Source: Echinococcus granulosus (Eukaryota; Platyhelminthes; Cestoda; Cyclophyllidea; Taeniidae). From it: a stretch of 64,000 nucleotides of DNA. Each line of letters begins with the position of its first letter. Position 1 is the stretch's first letter. The position numbers were made by a program, and so were the translations under genes. The stretch lies in NCBI RefSeq assembly GCF_000524195.1, contig NW_020170388.1, forward strand, positions 953,348 through 1,017,347, in the 5' to 3' direction. Under the pieces are notes generated by a model. It did not search any database and had not been told where the DNA came from. It saw only the letters and a list, made by a program, of their open reading frames with translations. Of the stretch, positions 12,901 through 27,900 are shown piece after piece.

Positions 12901-15900
12901 TTTACTCATTTATATTTTTCAATCGCTTCAGTATTACACTCAACATTATACGCTCCCCTTTAAAATAAGTTCATTTTTCTAACAAATTTAATGGAAAAAT
13001 TGAGAATAAATTTTGATAAATTATTTCAACAAAGTATGAAGATAAAGCTATGCAAAGAGTTTTATTTATTTAAAAGATTCTGACCTCGTTTGCAAACGTT
13101 TTAAACTGTAAGGAGGAGAAATTAATGCCGGTTTAGGAATTCATTTGCATATTCTACATGTTATTCAGAAAATGTTGTGAATAGCAGCTTCTGTTAAAGG
13201 ATTTTAACCCAGGTTTGCATGAAATGGAAGGAAAATTCAAAAAAGGCACACTTTATCTTACCAGAACTTCTGATGAAATGAAAGATCCGCTATTCAAATG
13301 ATTTACCGTGTACTGGTGATCAACAATATCTCATTGAATTTGCGTTTATGTAGCCTTAACTTTTAAGTCATTATTTTTGTTAGATCGAGGTCTTGTTTTT
13401 TTTTATATCTTAGACCACACAAATGCACCGACTGCTTGATAATTTTGCGCTGCTATATATGCAATGATGTTTGTTTCTGACACGAAATTCCTCCCCAGTT
13501 TTCCTTCTTTTGCAGTTGCTCACGAATGATATTAATAATGCGAAGGTGGTAATAAGAGGTACTTTTACTGAATGACTTAGATTCTTCGCCAAATCGACAT
13601 CCATCCTGCCAGTATTTCTGTCACAGATCACTCGCATAAAAGCTTAATGGTAATTAACCTACCAACAAATTCAATGCTTTAAAGATTCACCTGAAAGTAG
13701 GTTGTGTTCAACGGATTCCCCTGCCTCACACATGTAAAACTGCACATTCAATTGTGCCCTCTTTGATCTGCTTGACTTTTAATCCATTTTTTTGTTCACA
13801 AATCGAGGAAAATACCCTGATTATGTTTCGTAAACAAGCACTATTAATTCCCTTTATATCTCATTCCATAGAGAGGTCCATGAAAGTACAAGTCAAATGT
13901 CTTTAGGCATTTAAGACTACTCGCAGTCTCCACCATTCTCAAGTAAATAAAGTATTTTCTGTTTCTTACATTTGTCCAAAGCTCAACTTCCTGAAATGGA
14001 AGTAAAGTTTTGATTTGACTCTTCCTAAGGGACTGGTATTTAATGTTTATTCTGAAAGGGAAACTCCGTGTGAGCAGCATCAATGACGCATGAACACAAT
14101 GCATGTTCTATGTTAGAATAAAATGGTGCACGCAATTTTTACTCATGAATTTCTCATTGTGATTTTAAAACAAATAGAGAAAAATTGTATATTTATACCC
14201 TTTTACTGCTTAAAAGTGCAGCTAACCTTCAAAGTTCACATTTATCATGAGTAAAAAGCTTTTAGGAGTGTTACGAATGGTCGGAGTTTCTCTACCCCGT
14301 TCACACTTCCAACTTGTCATTTACTGCATAAATTAGAATTTTTGCCACACCAACTGATATGAATAGCGCAAGAAAAAGTTGTGGTAGAATTGAGAAAATC
14401 TAAATGTTTGTTTATTTTCTCAAGCCTTTTCTTTTTCATAAATTTTGATGTCATTATTAGTTGAAGGTCTCCCAAATTCCCCTCTTTTACTGGTTCCATG
14501 CTTTTAAACCCAAATTACCTAGACTCTCCCCATCGACATGTTGATCATATCCTAAACAAATAGGAGGGTAATACTTTTAAAATATACTTTATGTTATTGT
14601 CAAAATAAATTAAATCATCACACTTGGTTTAATGCTGGTTAAGGCAACTAGTTTTTATGCTATAATCTGCAAAACCTCGCCAATTCGAATTATTATAATT
14701 ATAGTCAATTACAGGTTTCCTTTTTTGTGTACATCAAAAATTCCCACAAGCCGTCAATCAAATTTATGTAATTTAACAGTAAAAACTTTCCCAACGGTAT
14801 TTGCGATCATTTTACAAGCTCTTCTACTGCAGCGTAATTTAATTTTCGTCTGTATTTCACTCGAAATCTCTATTTTAGGCCAAAAAAGGGTCGAAAATTT
14901 GTTGCGTGCAGCTGAGATAATGACGCCACCCTTATTTCCCCTTTGTATGCTACTTGACCGTTTGGAACCATTTCAATCCTTCATTTTGGTCTAAAATATG
15001 TTTTTTGCCGCAAATGTCCACTTCTGAACTAAAAAATTCTCATTTTCTTTCCATTGATTCATTTGTTCATGCCCTTCTTTGTGATTGGTTAATTTAAATT
15101 AATTAAATTTATCGATTTTTTAGCATTCAATTGGAAACTTTTTAACGGTACTTGTTAAATTGATAGGGCGAAAATCTGGTGGTTTTCCAGAGAGATTTCT
15201 TTGCAAAATAAACAAAACTATTTACTGAGCACAGTGTAGTAAAATGCATTAATTTGGAGAGCTCCTAAGTTCCTTTTGGGTCAATTAACTTACACTGAAA
15301 TTCACTTCCGTCAATTTCCTTTTTTCCTCAATTTCGAAAATTGGGAATTTTTTTTTGAAATTATTTTAAGGCTTGATTTTTAGAATTTTCTACCTCCAAA
15401 CTTTGGGAAATTTCGCCACATCTCGAAAATTGGAGTGGTATTATGTTTCAGTAATGAACGAACAACCGAGAGTAGGCCATTTGCCTAGAACTTCGCGAGT
15501 CATATACAAATCCGGAGCCTGGTTATTCGTGTCCATAACAGTTGGAACTCAATTAAATACTTGGCGAGGCCTCATGGGAGCATCTTTTACTGCTCTTGTG
15601 AATCAAATGATGGCATATAAAGGATGCCTACGCATCTTATTGTAGTCGCTCTGATATGCTTACAAAATTCGCACATTTATAATCGAAGTTCCGTTTTTTT
15701 ATACTTAAGCAAGAACAATAGCACTTTTGTTTGCACTATCGCTGTAGGACAGAATCAGAACGTATGAATAATTTTGTGCGGTTTTTCCTAATTAAAGTCG
15801 GTCATTTGAACTGTAAATGTTGCTCCTATTTTAAAGTAAAATTTTTGTCTTGAAAATACGAGCACGGAATCATTTTTGAGCGGTATTTATCCTTGATTTA

Positions 15901-18900
15901 AGTCGGCTCGATTCTGCGACATTAAAGTTTGCGCAATGGAACCATTCACGTTCAATCCGCCTCCTACGACATTTTTCTGCAGAGGTATATGTTCTCCGTG
16001 CTAAAAGGAAGGCAATCTTCCTCAATTACCTACTCCCAGTTGCTAAATAGTGATTGCTGTTATATTCACATTCATTATTGGGTAATTATTAACCTTTGTC
16101 ATTTATCTATTAGTTCTTTTGCACCCCTAATGCTTAATCCCGGCTGTGAGCTGGGCTATCAAATAAACCACCTGCTTTTTTGGCACGGAAACTATCCCAA
16201 TAATTTCCCTTAACAAAAAATTAACAAAAAGGAACAATTAACTTTTTATGCACGCAACAGTGCTTTGTTTTGATATTCCTCCCAATACCATGGCAGTAAG
16301 GGAGTCCAGTCTTCTCTACTATTGCTCACTTCTTTACCATATGAGATCAATTCTGCCTGTATTTTAGGTTCGTTTGACCTCCTTGAGACATTTTTCTAAT
16401 AATTCAATACAGCTTAAATAGTAGCATAAGTATAAGATCGCTCCAAATCAATCGTAGCTGGGGATTTGCTCAGTTTTATTACTTCGAGTTTCATCCCATT
16501 ATCATCATTACTGTTTGCAACCTTCTAAATCACATTTGTGCAATTGTGGCCTCAATTCAAAAGTATCGGTTATCTTTGCCTCATTCACTGTCTTGAGCAT
16601 AGACCTAAAAAGGATCAATCAAGGTATGATTGTCAATTAAAATGACTATTTACATGATTTATATGTGATGTTGAAGTTATTAATGTTCAAATCCAAAGCC
16701 AAGAATGGTTGGAACCTTTTAAGCTTGGTGAACGTGAGCAGACGATCATAGTCAGAGAATATCGTATAGTTGACTCCACGAATGGAACGAATATTGCCCT
16801 ATGATACGAGGTTCCCACTTATTTGAATGTTTGTAAGTGATGTTATTCAAAAGGTGGTATATCTCAGACTTTTTGATGGAACCAACTATCGCGTCCACCT
16901 TCCGAGCTACTTGCTTGCTTATAGTTTTCTTGCTCGATATTACATAGAGTTGGTCCGCGTTATGCAACAAGCACAGTTAGGATGAAAATTACTCTTCCTA
17001 GGTTTAGTTACCTTAAGGAGAGTCATTTTATGGCACGCAAAAACTTCATTCTCTATCGCCTCCTTCTCTCTACTTTTTTTCCTCATTTTATAGCTATCCA
17101 GTTGCCTATTTGGCTTATTCTTGGCCTTTTACAGCTTGATGATGTATCTAGCCCTTAATATTTTCTTGCGATCATCGTAAGCGACTTTGATGCAAGTCTC
17201 TGCAGTAGATACCTTCCCTTTACGGATTATAAGCTTAGTATCCGCTTCACTAAACTTGGTTGCTTATTAATTACTTCTTTCACCACTGCACTGCACGAGT
17301 CATTCCTGATAACGTATAAAATTATTACCAATCTGAAAACATTTTCGTTAGAAACGCACAGGAAAGGTGAAGTACTAGCGGCCCAGATGACATTGGCTGG
17401 ACGCTATCTTGCTTGATAAATGCCATGCAATTGAGAAGGCTAGCACAGTTGCACATATGAAAGCAACAAATATCGTTGAAGTATAGCATTGAAGCATGAA
17501 GTTGGCACTTAGCAAACCAAGGGTTATCCTATCAATTCAATTGTTATTTTAGTTAATTTATCTCCTCTGTACAAAGTTCGTACAAGCCGCTACTTTGATC
17601 GATCGGTAATGCCACACGTGACCTCACTTTCTTCCCGTGGCGGCAACTTTAATCCCTGCACCACCCTTAACCAGTCTTCCTGTATCACACCGGATCAGCT
17701 CTACGCCAACGCCGTTGTCGAACCCTTGGCCATTCGACACATCCGCTTCTGCGTGGAGTCCCGCACCCTCCTCCTTGCCGGTCAGAGGCACCTCTGCCTT
17801 CTCTCATTCTGTCGCAGCGAGTCTGCTTTTGAAATTCCCGTAAGAATTGGTTGATAAAAGTGATTCTGTTAGCAATCAGGTGGAATTCACTATGCCACTT
17901 TGCACTTTTTTTGTGTTCAAGAGTTTGTCTTCGAAATTCCTGAGGGCATTCGTCAAAAACAGCCTATTTTGAGTTGAGATAAAGCTTCGCGAGTTATGCC
18001 CACTTTCTTTGCTTAACCCCTTAAATGGCACGTGTTTATCTTCATGGCTGTTATTTAAGCGATGTAATACTTTCTTTCCTTCTGTTGTTCCAAATTTGCC
18101 TCTGAACTTCTTATGACTGGTTTTGAAGACGGATCAACTTGAATACTGTTAAAACTGCTTGGAAGATGCCTCTATAGGTAGGTTCGTTAAAATTACAAAT
18201 CTCCAAACTGGTAGATCCTCACCCCTTAACTTTGTTTTGCCTTTGTTAGTAAAACCAATCTAAAGATTTTTGTGGTTTTCTTCCTAAAAACTCAGGGGGA
18301 ATTGTTGCTTGGTCATTTGACTGGTGATCATTTTGAGTAATCAGTAGACAGAAAGGCTTGTATCCAGTCCTACATCTATTAGTTCGTGACTATCAAATTA
18401 AATCGAATTGTGGGAGCATTCGCACCGTATAAGTACCCAAATTGATCAACCAACTACAAAATAGATTTGCTCACATGATTCAAGCCGTAAGTCCGATGGA
18501 GCTTTGCATCTTGTTCTGCATCATAGAATCCATATTTGATATTTCTCTATATTCTCAGTCGAAGTTGATCGATATGAGTGACATTTAAATTTTTTAAAGC
18601 ATATCTCATTTGTCTACCAAGCCTACTGGTCAATTTGTATTCATAGTCAGCATCGGAACTAGATCATGGCCCTACGTATTCTCCCTTTTCCCTGGCAAGT
18701 ATGCTTTAGATCCATCTTTCATCACTTTCCAAATGCAGACAAAATTCGATTATACGAAATAACTTCTCTGTAAACCTGCTGTGGAAGTGTCACTTATTTC
18801 ACCTCCGTGACTTACTGTTTGGGTTACTTTTTTATTATTTGAGTGGGTGGTTGATTGCGGCTAACTTTAAGCTGGGATAAAATCGTCTGCCCAGCTTTTA

Positions 18901-21900
18901 TTTTCGTGTGTCGCTGGTTAACACCCTATTCGAATTCCATTATTTGTAAGAATGTTAAATGTGATAGGGTTTTCCGTGGCTGAATATATGCAGTACGATA
19001 TATTTTGTTTTGCGGTTTCCCTAAACCAAGCTTGAGTAGCAGTTAAATTACCTAAATTTTTGCCGGCATGCATACCGATATTACTTTGATACTTCATTGT
19101 TTGAGAGTGCTTGAAAACACTATGAATACAATGGTTATCAGACTATTTTTCTTCCCATTCCCTCTTAGCATTGGTTGAGCCATGAATGAACACATTTTGA
19201 AGCCGATTTCAATGGTACCTTCACTAACCGAAGCGTACATTTCAAACTTAAGGTGTAGGTCAAACACAACGCCCTTGGGACAGTAAGGGTCTTAGCTTGT
19301 TAGCCAAATAAATGAAGTTATTCATTATGATCTGGCTTAGCGAACTCAGGCATAATTTTGGAACTCGTGATATTTGATAGTAACCGGTTCTTTATAATAG
19401 ATCTTCAATCGGAAGTTGCTTGCTAAATTTGGGCCATATTTTTAATTTCTCTAAAACTACATTCTTGCAGGGGTTTTAAACAGGATTAAGCATAAAATGC
19501 AAGCAAAATTAACTCACAGCATATCTCTCTCTTCAATCTGCTGGAATGTCATCACTGAATGCGTAACCTGCGAGTTCTTAATGGTCTGCTACCCCATCCA
19601 CTTCCTCCTCCACTATTTGACAAAATCGGGTTTCTTCATCAGTCCTCGAGTGTTTTGTTTGGATCTACAATAAACCTTGCAGTTTTTTACTCAGACATCC
19701 ATTTTTGTAAGTTGGAAAATGTTTAGTCCTTTTAACTACTGATCAGCTTATAATGAGTGGTAGTTAAATGATCCTTTCTAGTATAAGCAACGTTAAAAAT
19801 CCTGACTCCTTACTTAAAAATAAATAGCGGTATTTTATAATTTTTTCAATCTATACTATATTGGTAGGTTTGTTTATTTTGTGATAACACAACGAACACA
19901 ACCCGAATGAATATCAAAATTGTACTAGATCTTGTTTTCTTTTTGCCCTCCCTTTCTTTACGTCAATCGTCCTGGTTTAAGTGTAATACAGAACTCGTCT
20001 TTCGACCGGTTGCACCAGAACTCAATTGGAGTGCCAAATGAAAGGAGTTTGGCCGCATTAACTTAATTCAACGGCAGTCAGCTCCTACTTATATGCCTCA
20101 CTAACGTCCCATGAGTAATTAGATGTCACAGCGACAGTTAGGTAATTTCATTTTTTCCAAGCTGTTCAGTGCGAATGCGCTTAGTAGTATCAGTTGAATC
20201 GCATCATCAGCTCCATTTAGGTATCCATCTTTTCATCGCATTATTCAATGCATTTAAAAGCTATGTTATTTTATGTCCACTTTTTCCCGTTATAGTGTAA
20301 CAGAACTGAAACTTTGTTGGAATGCGGCTAATTTCATGGCAATAAAAGTAGTTGAATTAATGAGGCATTTGTCATATTTGGCTTTCTAAAGGGCAATTAT
20401 GGACGTGAAATTGATTTAGTGCTTCCCCAAGTATTTTTTCCGAGTGCAGTTATAAACGTTCCTATTTTTCTAAAATCTACTTGGGGGAGGAAGACTTTAT
20501 TGAGTACCAAATACCTGCAAATTTCAAACTGAGCTTGTGAGAAAATTTCCAATCCTGTGCTCCTTTTTAATTCGGAATTTTCTTTTGGGTTTGCTTGGAA
20601 AGCTTATAAATGGTTTGAGAATAATTTTTTTCCGCAGATATTTTTCAGTGGAGAAACGTTCTGTTTAAACTCAAACCAAGATCAACCTCTCTGACAGTTA
20701 TTGACGCCTTTTAAAAGATCAATTTTGGTTGATTAAAAATTATTAGAAGGTTGGATAAACTCATATTCTAGCAAAAGTGCATAAGCGTATTAATTACTTT
20801 ATTATATGCTTGGTAATGATGGTCAAGTACATGTCTCTGTTGATCCAAATACCTCGAGATTAACGTATCGAGAATAGCTTGCAACAGTTTAATGTTTAAC
20901 GTGGGTAGTGATGAAACAATTCATTTGCATCAACATTAACTAAGAAAGCCGTATTAAAAACTATTAACAAAATGGATCTCAAGGGTGCAGACACGCCTTA
21001 CTGACTATTACCTTTTATATCTTATCCAATCATGCTGTTGGGGAGGTTTTTTCTCACCAAATGACCTATTGGTTGTTTGATCCGCGACAGGAAGTGACTT
21101 TTTTATTAATTTCAACGTTTACTAAGTGACCAAACATATTGCTGTTTATCCCCAAACTAGCTACTTACTGGTATGTTTACCATCACCCCCACTTCTCATG
21201 TACTTCATGTCCACAAAACTACACTTCCCCTGTGTATAGGGTGGAGTGGGAGTTAGTTCCTTACTGAAAACCGAACGATGGTTGCAACCGATTTTGATCA
21301 GCTTGATGCGACGTGAATCTGCGCAAGGAAATTTTCCGCCTAACAAACAATCAGGTCTGGTCGATCAGTGGAAAGGTCTAATTTTCGCAGAACAGTGCAG
21401 GACCTAATATTGGCAAAAGTTGTTCGTAGGAAGCATCCCACTTTAGGATAGTTGAAAGTGGAAGCGATATTGCTCGTTCTGCATCTTCTTTGTCGTCATC
21501 CTTTGAATTCCTCCAGTAATATATTTCTTAGAGTGGTTGTCATTATGTCTTGATACTAGACGACCACAAGCAATTTTGAGTGGCCAGGTGGCTAGTCTTT
21601 TTCTTGATCTGTAGGACCTGAGTGTTGTAAAAGAGTTAATTTTACAAGTCTGCATGTCCTGGATAGAGAAAGAATTGAAACCTTAATAGCTTTTGATGAA
21701 TTGTGCAGTTATTTGGTCTTCATTACGAAAGCCGCGCGAACTCATTTAGTTAAGTGTTTTTGAACTTTACATGAAGTATGCTCAGCTTTTTAAGACAGTT
21801 AATTTGAAATTTTTACTGCTGAGCTATGAGGTAAGTTCTTCTTTGAAATTTTCGGGAATTAAGCCGACTAAATTGTGATCTAGATGGATTATTGTCTGTC

Positions 21901-24900
21901 TCAAAGGAATAATTGTTCCGCTGATTTTTAAGTTGGTGGATGATAGGTAATTCAACTAAAGATAATGGGGACAATTTTTGTTCGTTTCACACCTTATAAT
22001 TGTGTACGATGGTTAATTTTCCTCAATGCTTGCTGAACAACTTCATCCATCCGTAAATAAAGTCATTGTTATGTATTTGGATGGGGCTTATGACTCAACC
22101 TTTTAAGTCAAGACGTGGTTTAGTAATCCCTCCAGATATTTGGAATTCCTGCAGTTGATCCCTTAACTAATCAATCTAAATAAAATTACTACTGTGGGAC
22201 CATTGAAATATGGGACTCATAAATCAAGCCAATAAAAATATGTATTACCGTTAAGAGGGCATTATTTGTTATGACTGAAATATCATTAGTTGCACGTGTT
22301 TCCTTCCTTGTGATCCATATATTATGATTAATAATTGCAAAGAATTTTTTTTCCACTTAAATCGTTGGATTCTTTTAGAGGGTATAATTCGTCTGTTTAA
22401 AAATCATCACTATTTAAATTTGACTCAGTTGCCTTGAAATCAAGTTTTCACTCTCAAATGACTACTCGATAGCAAGAAAATTTAGATGCTAACTTGAATT
22501 TGAGCACTTTTTAACCTTCTTTAGAACATTGAAGCGGTAACGAATAACAAACAATAGTAGGCCATTAAATATGCTAAACTTTATTCCATTTCCAGGGTCA
22601 TGCACGCCATAGGGCGTGTAGAGCAACCCTTTCAGCCAACTTCCAGGCCAGTGGTCAGCTCAAGGTCATTTTTCATCCACATTGCTGGCTCATCTAGGCA
22701 TGGTAACTTAAAGAAGGTGGACATAACCGATCGGTTGCTTGAAAGATTATCGCCGCTCATGGCCATATGTATTGATATCTCACCTGCATTTTTGATATCC
22801 TAACACATTTCAAGAGCATTTTAAGTGAATTTTAAAAACTGCTTTTGAAAAAAAGACTTGCTTTCGGAACGAGATTGTTTACCGTACAAATTCACTTGAG
22901 TGAGGAAAAATTTGTAGAACATTTACCTATTGCATGATTCCATTAGTCATATGTTCGTAATCTCGTCTTGTGAGTATACCTAGGTAGGATTTTATTACTT
23001 ATTTTATTGGATATATTTTAAAAGACTGTGGCTGATCGGCACAAATTTTACCATGGAATTAGTAGTTGATTTGGAGTTGCTTACTCTTAAATGCATTCGA
23101 TTAACTTGGTTCACTGGCAGTAATTTTATTTAAAAAAACCTTTTTAATTATTGCTCCTCCATCCTACTGCAAGCACATAGCCTAGGACAATAAATTCAGG
23201 ATTTCAAAACAGTTTATTATCCAAAGAACTTTTTATTTAGGTGATTTTCTCCACCACTCTCCTCACTGTCGTTCATGGTTTCCTTTGAAACGACTCTTTC
23301 GCATATTTCAGATTCACTCACGCAAGATACTCCACTTTTTACCTGTAGGGAAACTGCATTCAACGCAATTTCTCTCCTTCCTCTTTTCAATTAGTGTGAT
23401 TTATTTCCTAGCCGGGGGGGAGGGAGTGAGGTTTGAACAGTGACAAAGAGGAATTGCAGCAATTTTGACGTCAAATAAAATTGAGATGGAGAATGTTTTG
23501 CTAGTAAATTCGTTATGTAGCCTAATACCCTTTGCTTCTAATTTCTTTACCAACAGTTCTTCGCAATAAACGTTTTGAAGCAATTTCTGTAATCCACTAT
23601 GTCGTCTATGAATCTGTTTTAGTTTTTAACAGCCTCACCTGATAATTTTATTAACTTTTGCTATTAAATGAGTCTCTCTCAAGCCACCAGGCTGATTAAT
23701 TTTCAACTAAAAGGCAATTTGTTTAATGGCTCGCCCCAGTCACGAAGGTAGTCTTCGATTGGACTTTTTTAATTCCGCGAAGTGTAGTTTTTGCTGATTA
23801 GCTCTTTAAAATGCGCTCCTGCCCCTATGACGTCCAATCAAACGAATAATGTCCTTCTCATTGCATCAAAATTAACCTGAATTTATAGTTGGGGGCTCAA
23901 GTTTCCGACTGGACCAGGTTGAATATATTGTCGACAAAATAGAATGCTGAACTTAGTGTAAATATGTCTTTAATTGTTATTCTCGTTCTTTTATTTCTGA
24001 AAAGGTCTTTCACTTACTAAATTTTTCGGTGACGGATCAAATAGAGCTTAAGTTCTACAACATAGTTTTGAAAAATTTCACTAACTTTCCACGTACTTTT
24101 CTAACCACTTAATTTTGAGATTCCTTTTTTGGATTTTCACATTCTCGATCGACTCAGATACCGATGCTTCGGTTGTTAATGTCCGTAGAAAGTTATGTTA
24201 AATTGAAATTTATATTGCAAGCGCGCATCAATCCCGAAGTTTTTCTTATTGATTTGACGAAAATGCTGCTTCGAATACCACGAGCTTTTGTTGGTTATTT
24301 TGACCCTCATTGCCTCATTCGTCAGTTTGGTTAGCAACTGACGTGTAAATTATTAAGTACCTTGAAAAGCTCAGGATCTTGGACATGGAAGAGTGCAAAA
24401 CGAAGGAAGGGCCTTTTTTTCAAGTTGTCCCTACTCAAATACCTAATGGTACGAAACTCTTTACTTAAGATTTTTGAACATATGTAATTTTTTCGTGCAC
24501 TGTAGCATGAAAGAGGACCAAATTTTTTAACTCTAACTGGTTTTCTACCACTTTTAGTTTTGACAGCAGTGAAGTGGGAAATATTTTTTGCACGTTGCTC
24601 CAGAAAGAACATTTGGTATGAATTAAATGCTCTCTAATCTGAATTTAGAGGAGAATGTGCTTTACCTAAGATAAACAAATTCCCACCGCCTAGTATCTGT
24701 CGCAGAATCTTTTTTTATAACAAATAGGGGCATTTTGATGAGGGACAGTTTTTTTGGTAAAAAATGATACTTTGATATATTTTGCATCTTAAAATGGATT
24801 GAAGCCCCATAAAATCCCTAATTCGTTTTAGAAAGCCAATTCAGCAGAAATAATATTCGCATGTAGTGGCTCGAAAAAGATGAATTAGTTTTTTGAATAC

Positions 24901-27900
24901 GATATGTAGTTAATATAATGTGTGCTGCTACCCACCGTCAAGTGGCTGAAAATCCCCACTGATTTTGTTTGATCACGAAAATGGTTATTTTGTCTTGGCT
25001 TCAAATGTTCCTTCGAAATAATCATTCATCTGGGTATTTTGTTGTTTTGAAGAACCGCGAAAACTAATTGCACACCAAACAGATCAGCATTTGGATATAC
25101 GCCTCTTTTAGAATTGGGTAAAGTCTAAAAATAAATAACTTTTACTTTGCAGCAGTGAACAGCAATTATTACTACATTGCAACTGTAGATCATCACTGTT
25201 AATTATATGCAATCGGATGTGTTGTGATATGAAAGTATGTAATTTCTTGCAAATAGGCCTACTTTTTTAATTTATACGATAATAATCCGAAAATATCCCT
25301 TATGAAGTCCTTAAGAGATCTGGTTTAACAAGAATAGAATCCCTCAACAATCTAATTTTAGAAAAGAATAATTTCTTATAGCTAAGTTACGGAGGCAGGT
25401 AATGTGACATAAACTGCCACCCACCATTCATTGTCTGAGGTTCCTTAACCGTTTCTTATCGCTAAATTTTGGCCACTTGAACTTTTACATCGGATTTTAG
25501 TGACAACTATTAGATGACTAAAAGAATTGGTTGAAGTTTTGTATGTCTTGTATATCAAACACACGAATGTTTACAAGTGGTAATTTGTAAAGACTACGTT
25601 CAATGCGTCTGTCCATCGGTGCAGTGTTCTCTGTTGTGCCCTCTACTGCGCCATTATTTTGAGCCCTCATGCCATCAAATATCGTTTGAACGGGATGGAT
25701 CTGATTCCAGTTTGTCCGCTTTTTGAAACGATATTAAATGAATTCAAACACTTCTTGTCGAATGCGTTGTATGGCATTTGGAGAGGTGGTATGTGACGGC
25801 AGAGCATATCACCCAGAACTAATTTAAAAACCTGAATATAGTGATAAAACACTCAAAGTTACATCTTGAAGACCCTATTTATGGCAATTATTAATTGTTA
25901 CATGCCAATTTTGAAACAAATACTATGGTATTTACGAATAGAGACCGATTTTTGGTAGTTTACTGCAGTTTCAAATTTGTGTGCAAAATTTAAGCGATTT
26001 CGTTTATCTACAGGTTCTGGATATCTATCTGCAGTACGAGGAAGACCAAGCTGTCGAACCCCCGGTTGGGATCGTAGACGAAACCAGTTCCCTTGTGAGT
26101 TCCTCCTCTGGACGTCGGGGCACTCCACAGGTTCCCGCAAACTCCACATCGTATTCGACATCTCCTGTCCAAGCTCACACCGAAAAGGTAGGAGTGGTTA
26201 GGTTGTAATAATTTCAAATCCTATTGGGTGGATGCAGGGTATACCTATTTTGACCTTAATTGACAGCTTCATTATTACACTAATTAGCGCAACTGCTGAG
26301 TCCGTTTTTTAGAACACGATTTATTTCTTTACAAATCAAGTTTATTATTAATACAAAAACTTAGCTTGTCTTTGCATAGACTCTAAGACTGCTCAAAGAA
26401 GTCACTCTAGCCTTGCTCGCCTTTGTAATATAGCTTCTGAAATGTCGTTATGTTCTTTTCGGATGCACTCTAGCCATATCATTTATTGTGTTCCTAATAA
26501 GAGATAAAAATTGGTCCTTACCCTGTTGATGCCTTCCATAATGTTATTTCTGGTACAATAGTCCAAGAGGTTTAAATCAGATAGGGAGTATAGGCAGTCT
26601 CTCCACTAAGACTGCATGGGAAGCAGGAGTCCTGCTCAAAAACTGTCATGTTCTTTCTGAAGAAATCTATAATTCTTTTACCCAATACGGGTTGTATTAA
26701 TTATGTACGAAATACTTGGGTAAATTTGACATTTGTGTTATTATCTAGTCCTTGGAAATAGGAGGAAAATAGTCTCTGAAGGTGGCAGAAGCCAGACGTC
26801 TTTACAAAAGGTGTAATTTCAAAATCTGCGTAATTAGTCGAGGAAATAAAAAACTTCCACGAGGTAAACACTTTATTTTCTCAGGATAATCACCGCAGAG
26901 TCGCCGATCAGTGACATTTTGTCTAGTCAGAGTTCCACTAAAATATTTTATGAATAGTGCTCACTAAAAGGGTCATGGTAATCGCAGTAATTCTAGAGAG
27001 AGTGAGGTGCTAAATTGAAATTACCATTAATACACTGCTTTTATTAGCTTAGAGTTTGTTGGACACTTCATATTTAAACCTAATTTCGTACTTATTTTTA
27101 GGATGGATTCGTATCTTTGTTAATTGCACTGTCTTTTGTCACCTTACCGGTCTGGGAAACTATTTTTTAATTCTTCTCTCGTCAGGAGGGCAAAGTTTCT
27201 GTCATAGTACGAGCAGGAGTGCGCGAATGGAATGCTGGCTATCAGCCTTCCCTCATCTGCCGTCTGGCTGCTCCAAATCTGTTTCTTTCACCGTCCGAAG
27301 TCGGCGCAACTGGCTACACTTCCAACCCTTCACCAATCTCTGCTATTGCTCTTACCTCCGCCACAAATTTGTGAGTTTTAGGCACCCAGGAAGGGCTTTG
27401 AGTAGACGCACTTTATTTCACAATTTTTGTTGCGTTTAAATCGGCCGGAAATTATGTGTATTAGTGGTTTTAAAGTTAAGGAGGTACTTTCATACATAAA
27501 GAATAAAAGATTACATTTTTGAGGAGTAGAAATTTTTTTGTATCAAAATGATTGGTTTCGCGCTTATTTTCTCCAATTTCAAATTTCTGCAATCGTTAAT
27601 GATTGCACTATATGCACTGTTCCTATGGAAAGATTTGTTTGACGTACAATTTTGTCAAATGATGGATTTTTGCATCAATCAAACGTCCAGGATGAGGTAG
27701 TGTTTCATGTGCTGGTTAAATAAAAAAAAACATTTGCTATGATGTTTGCTGAAACTAGAACCATGATGGTCAGGATCTTCGCTGACGTACAGTCGTACGA
27801 TCGAATGTCTTTGAAACATTTAAACAGTTCAGATGTCTTACCACTGAGTGGCTGAGCACCTCATACGAGCGGGTACCGCCGGGTTCAGATTTTGCGTCTT

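Noticed and set aside
14632..14994. 120-codon hydrophobic open frame
   Set aside because: Composition is that expected of translated AT-rich DNA; no homology or gene signals.
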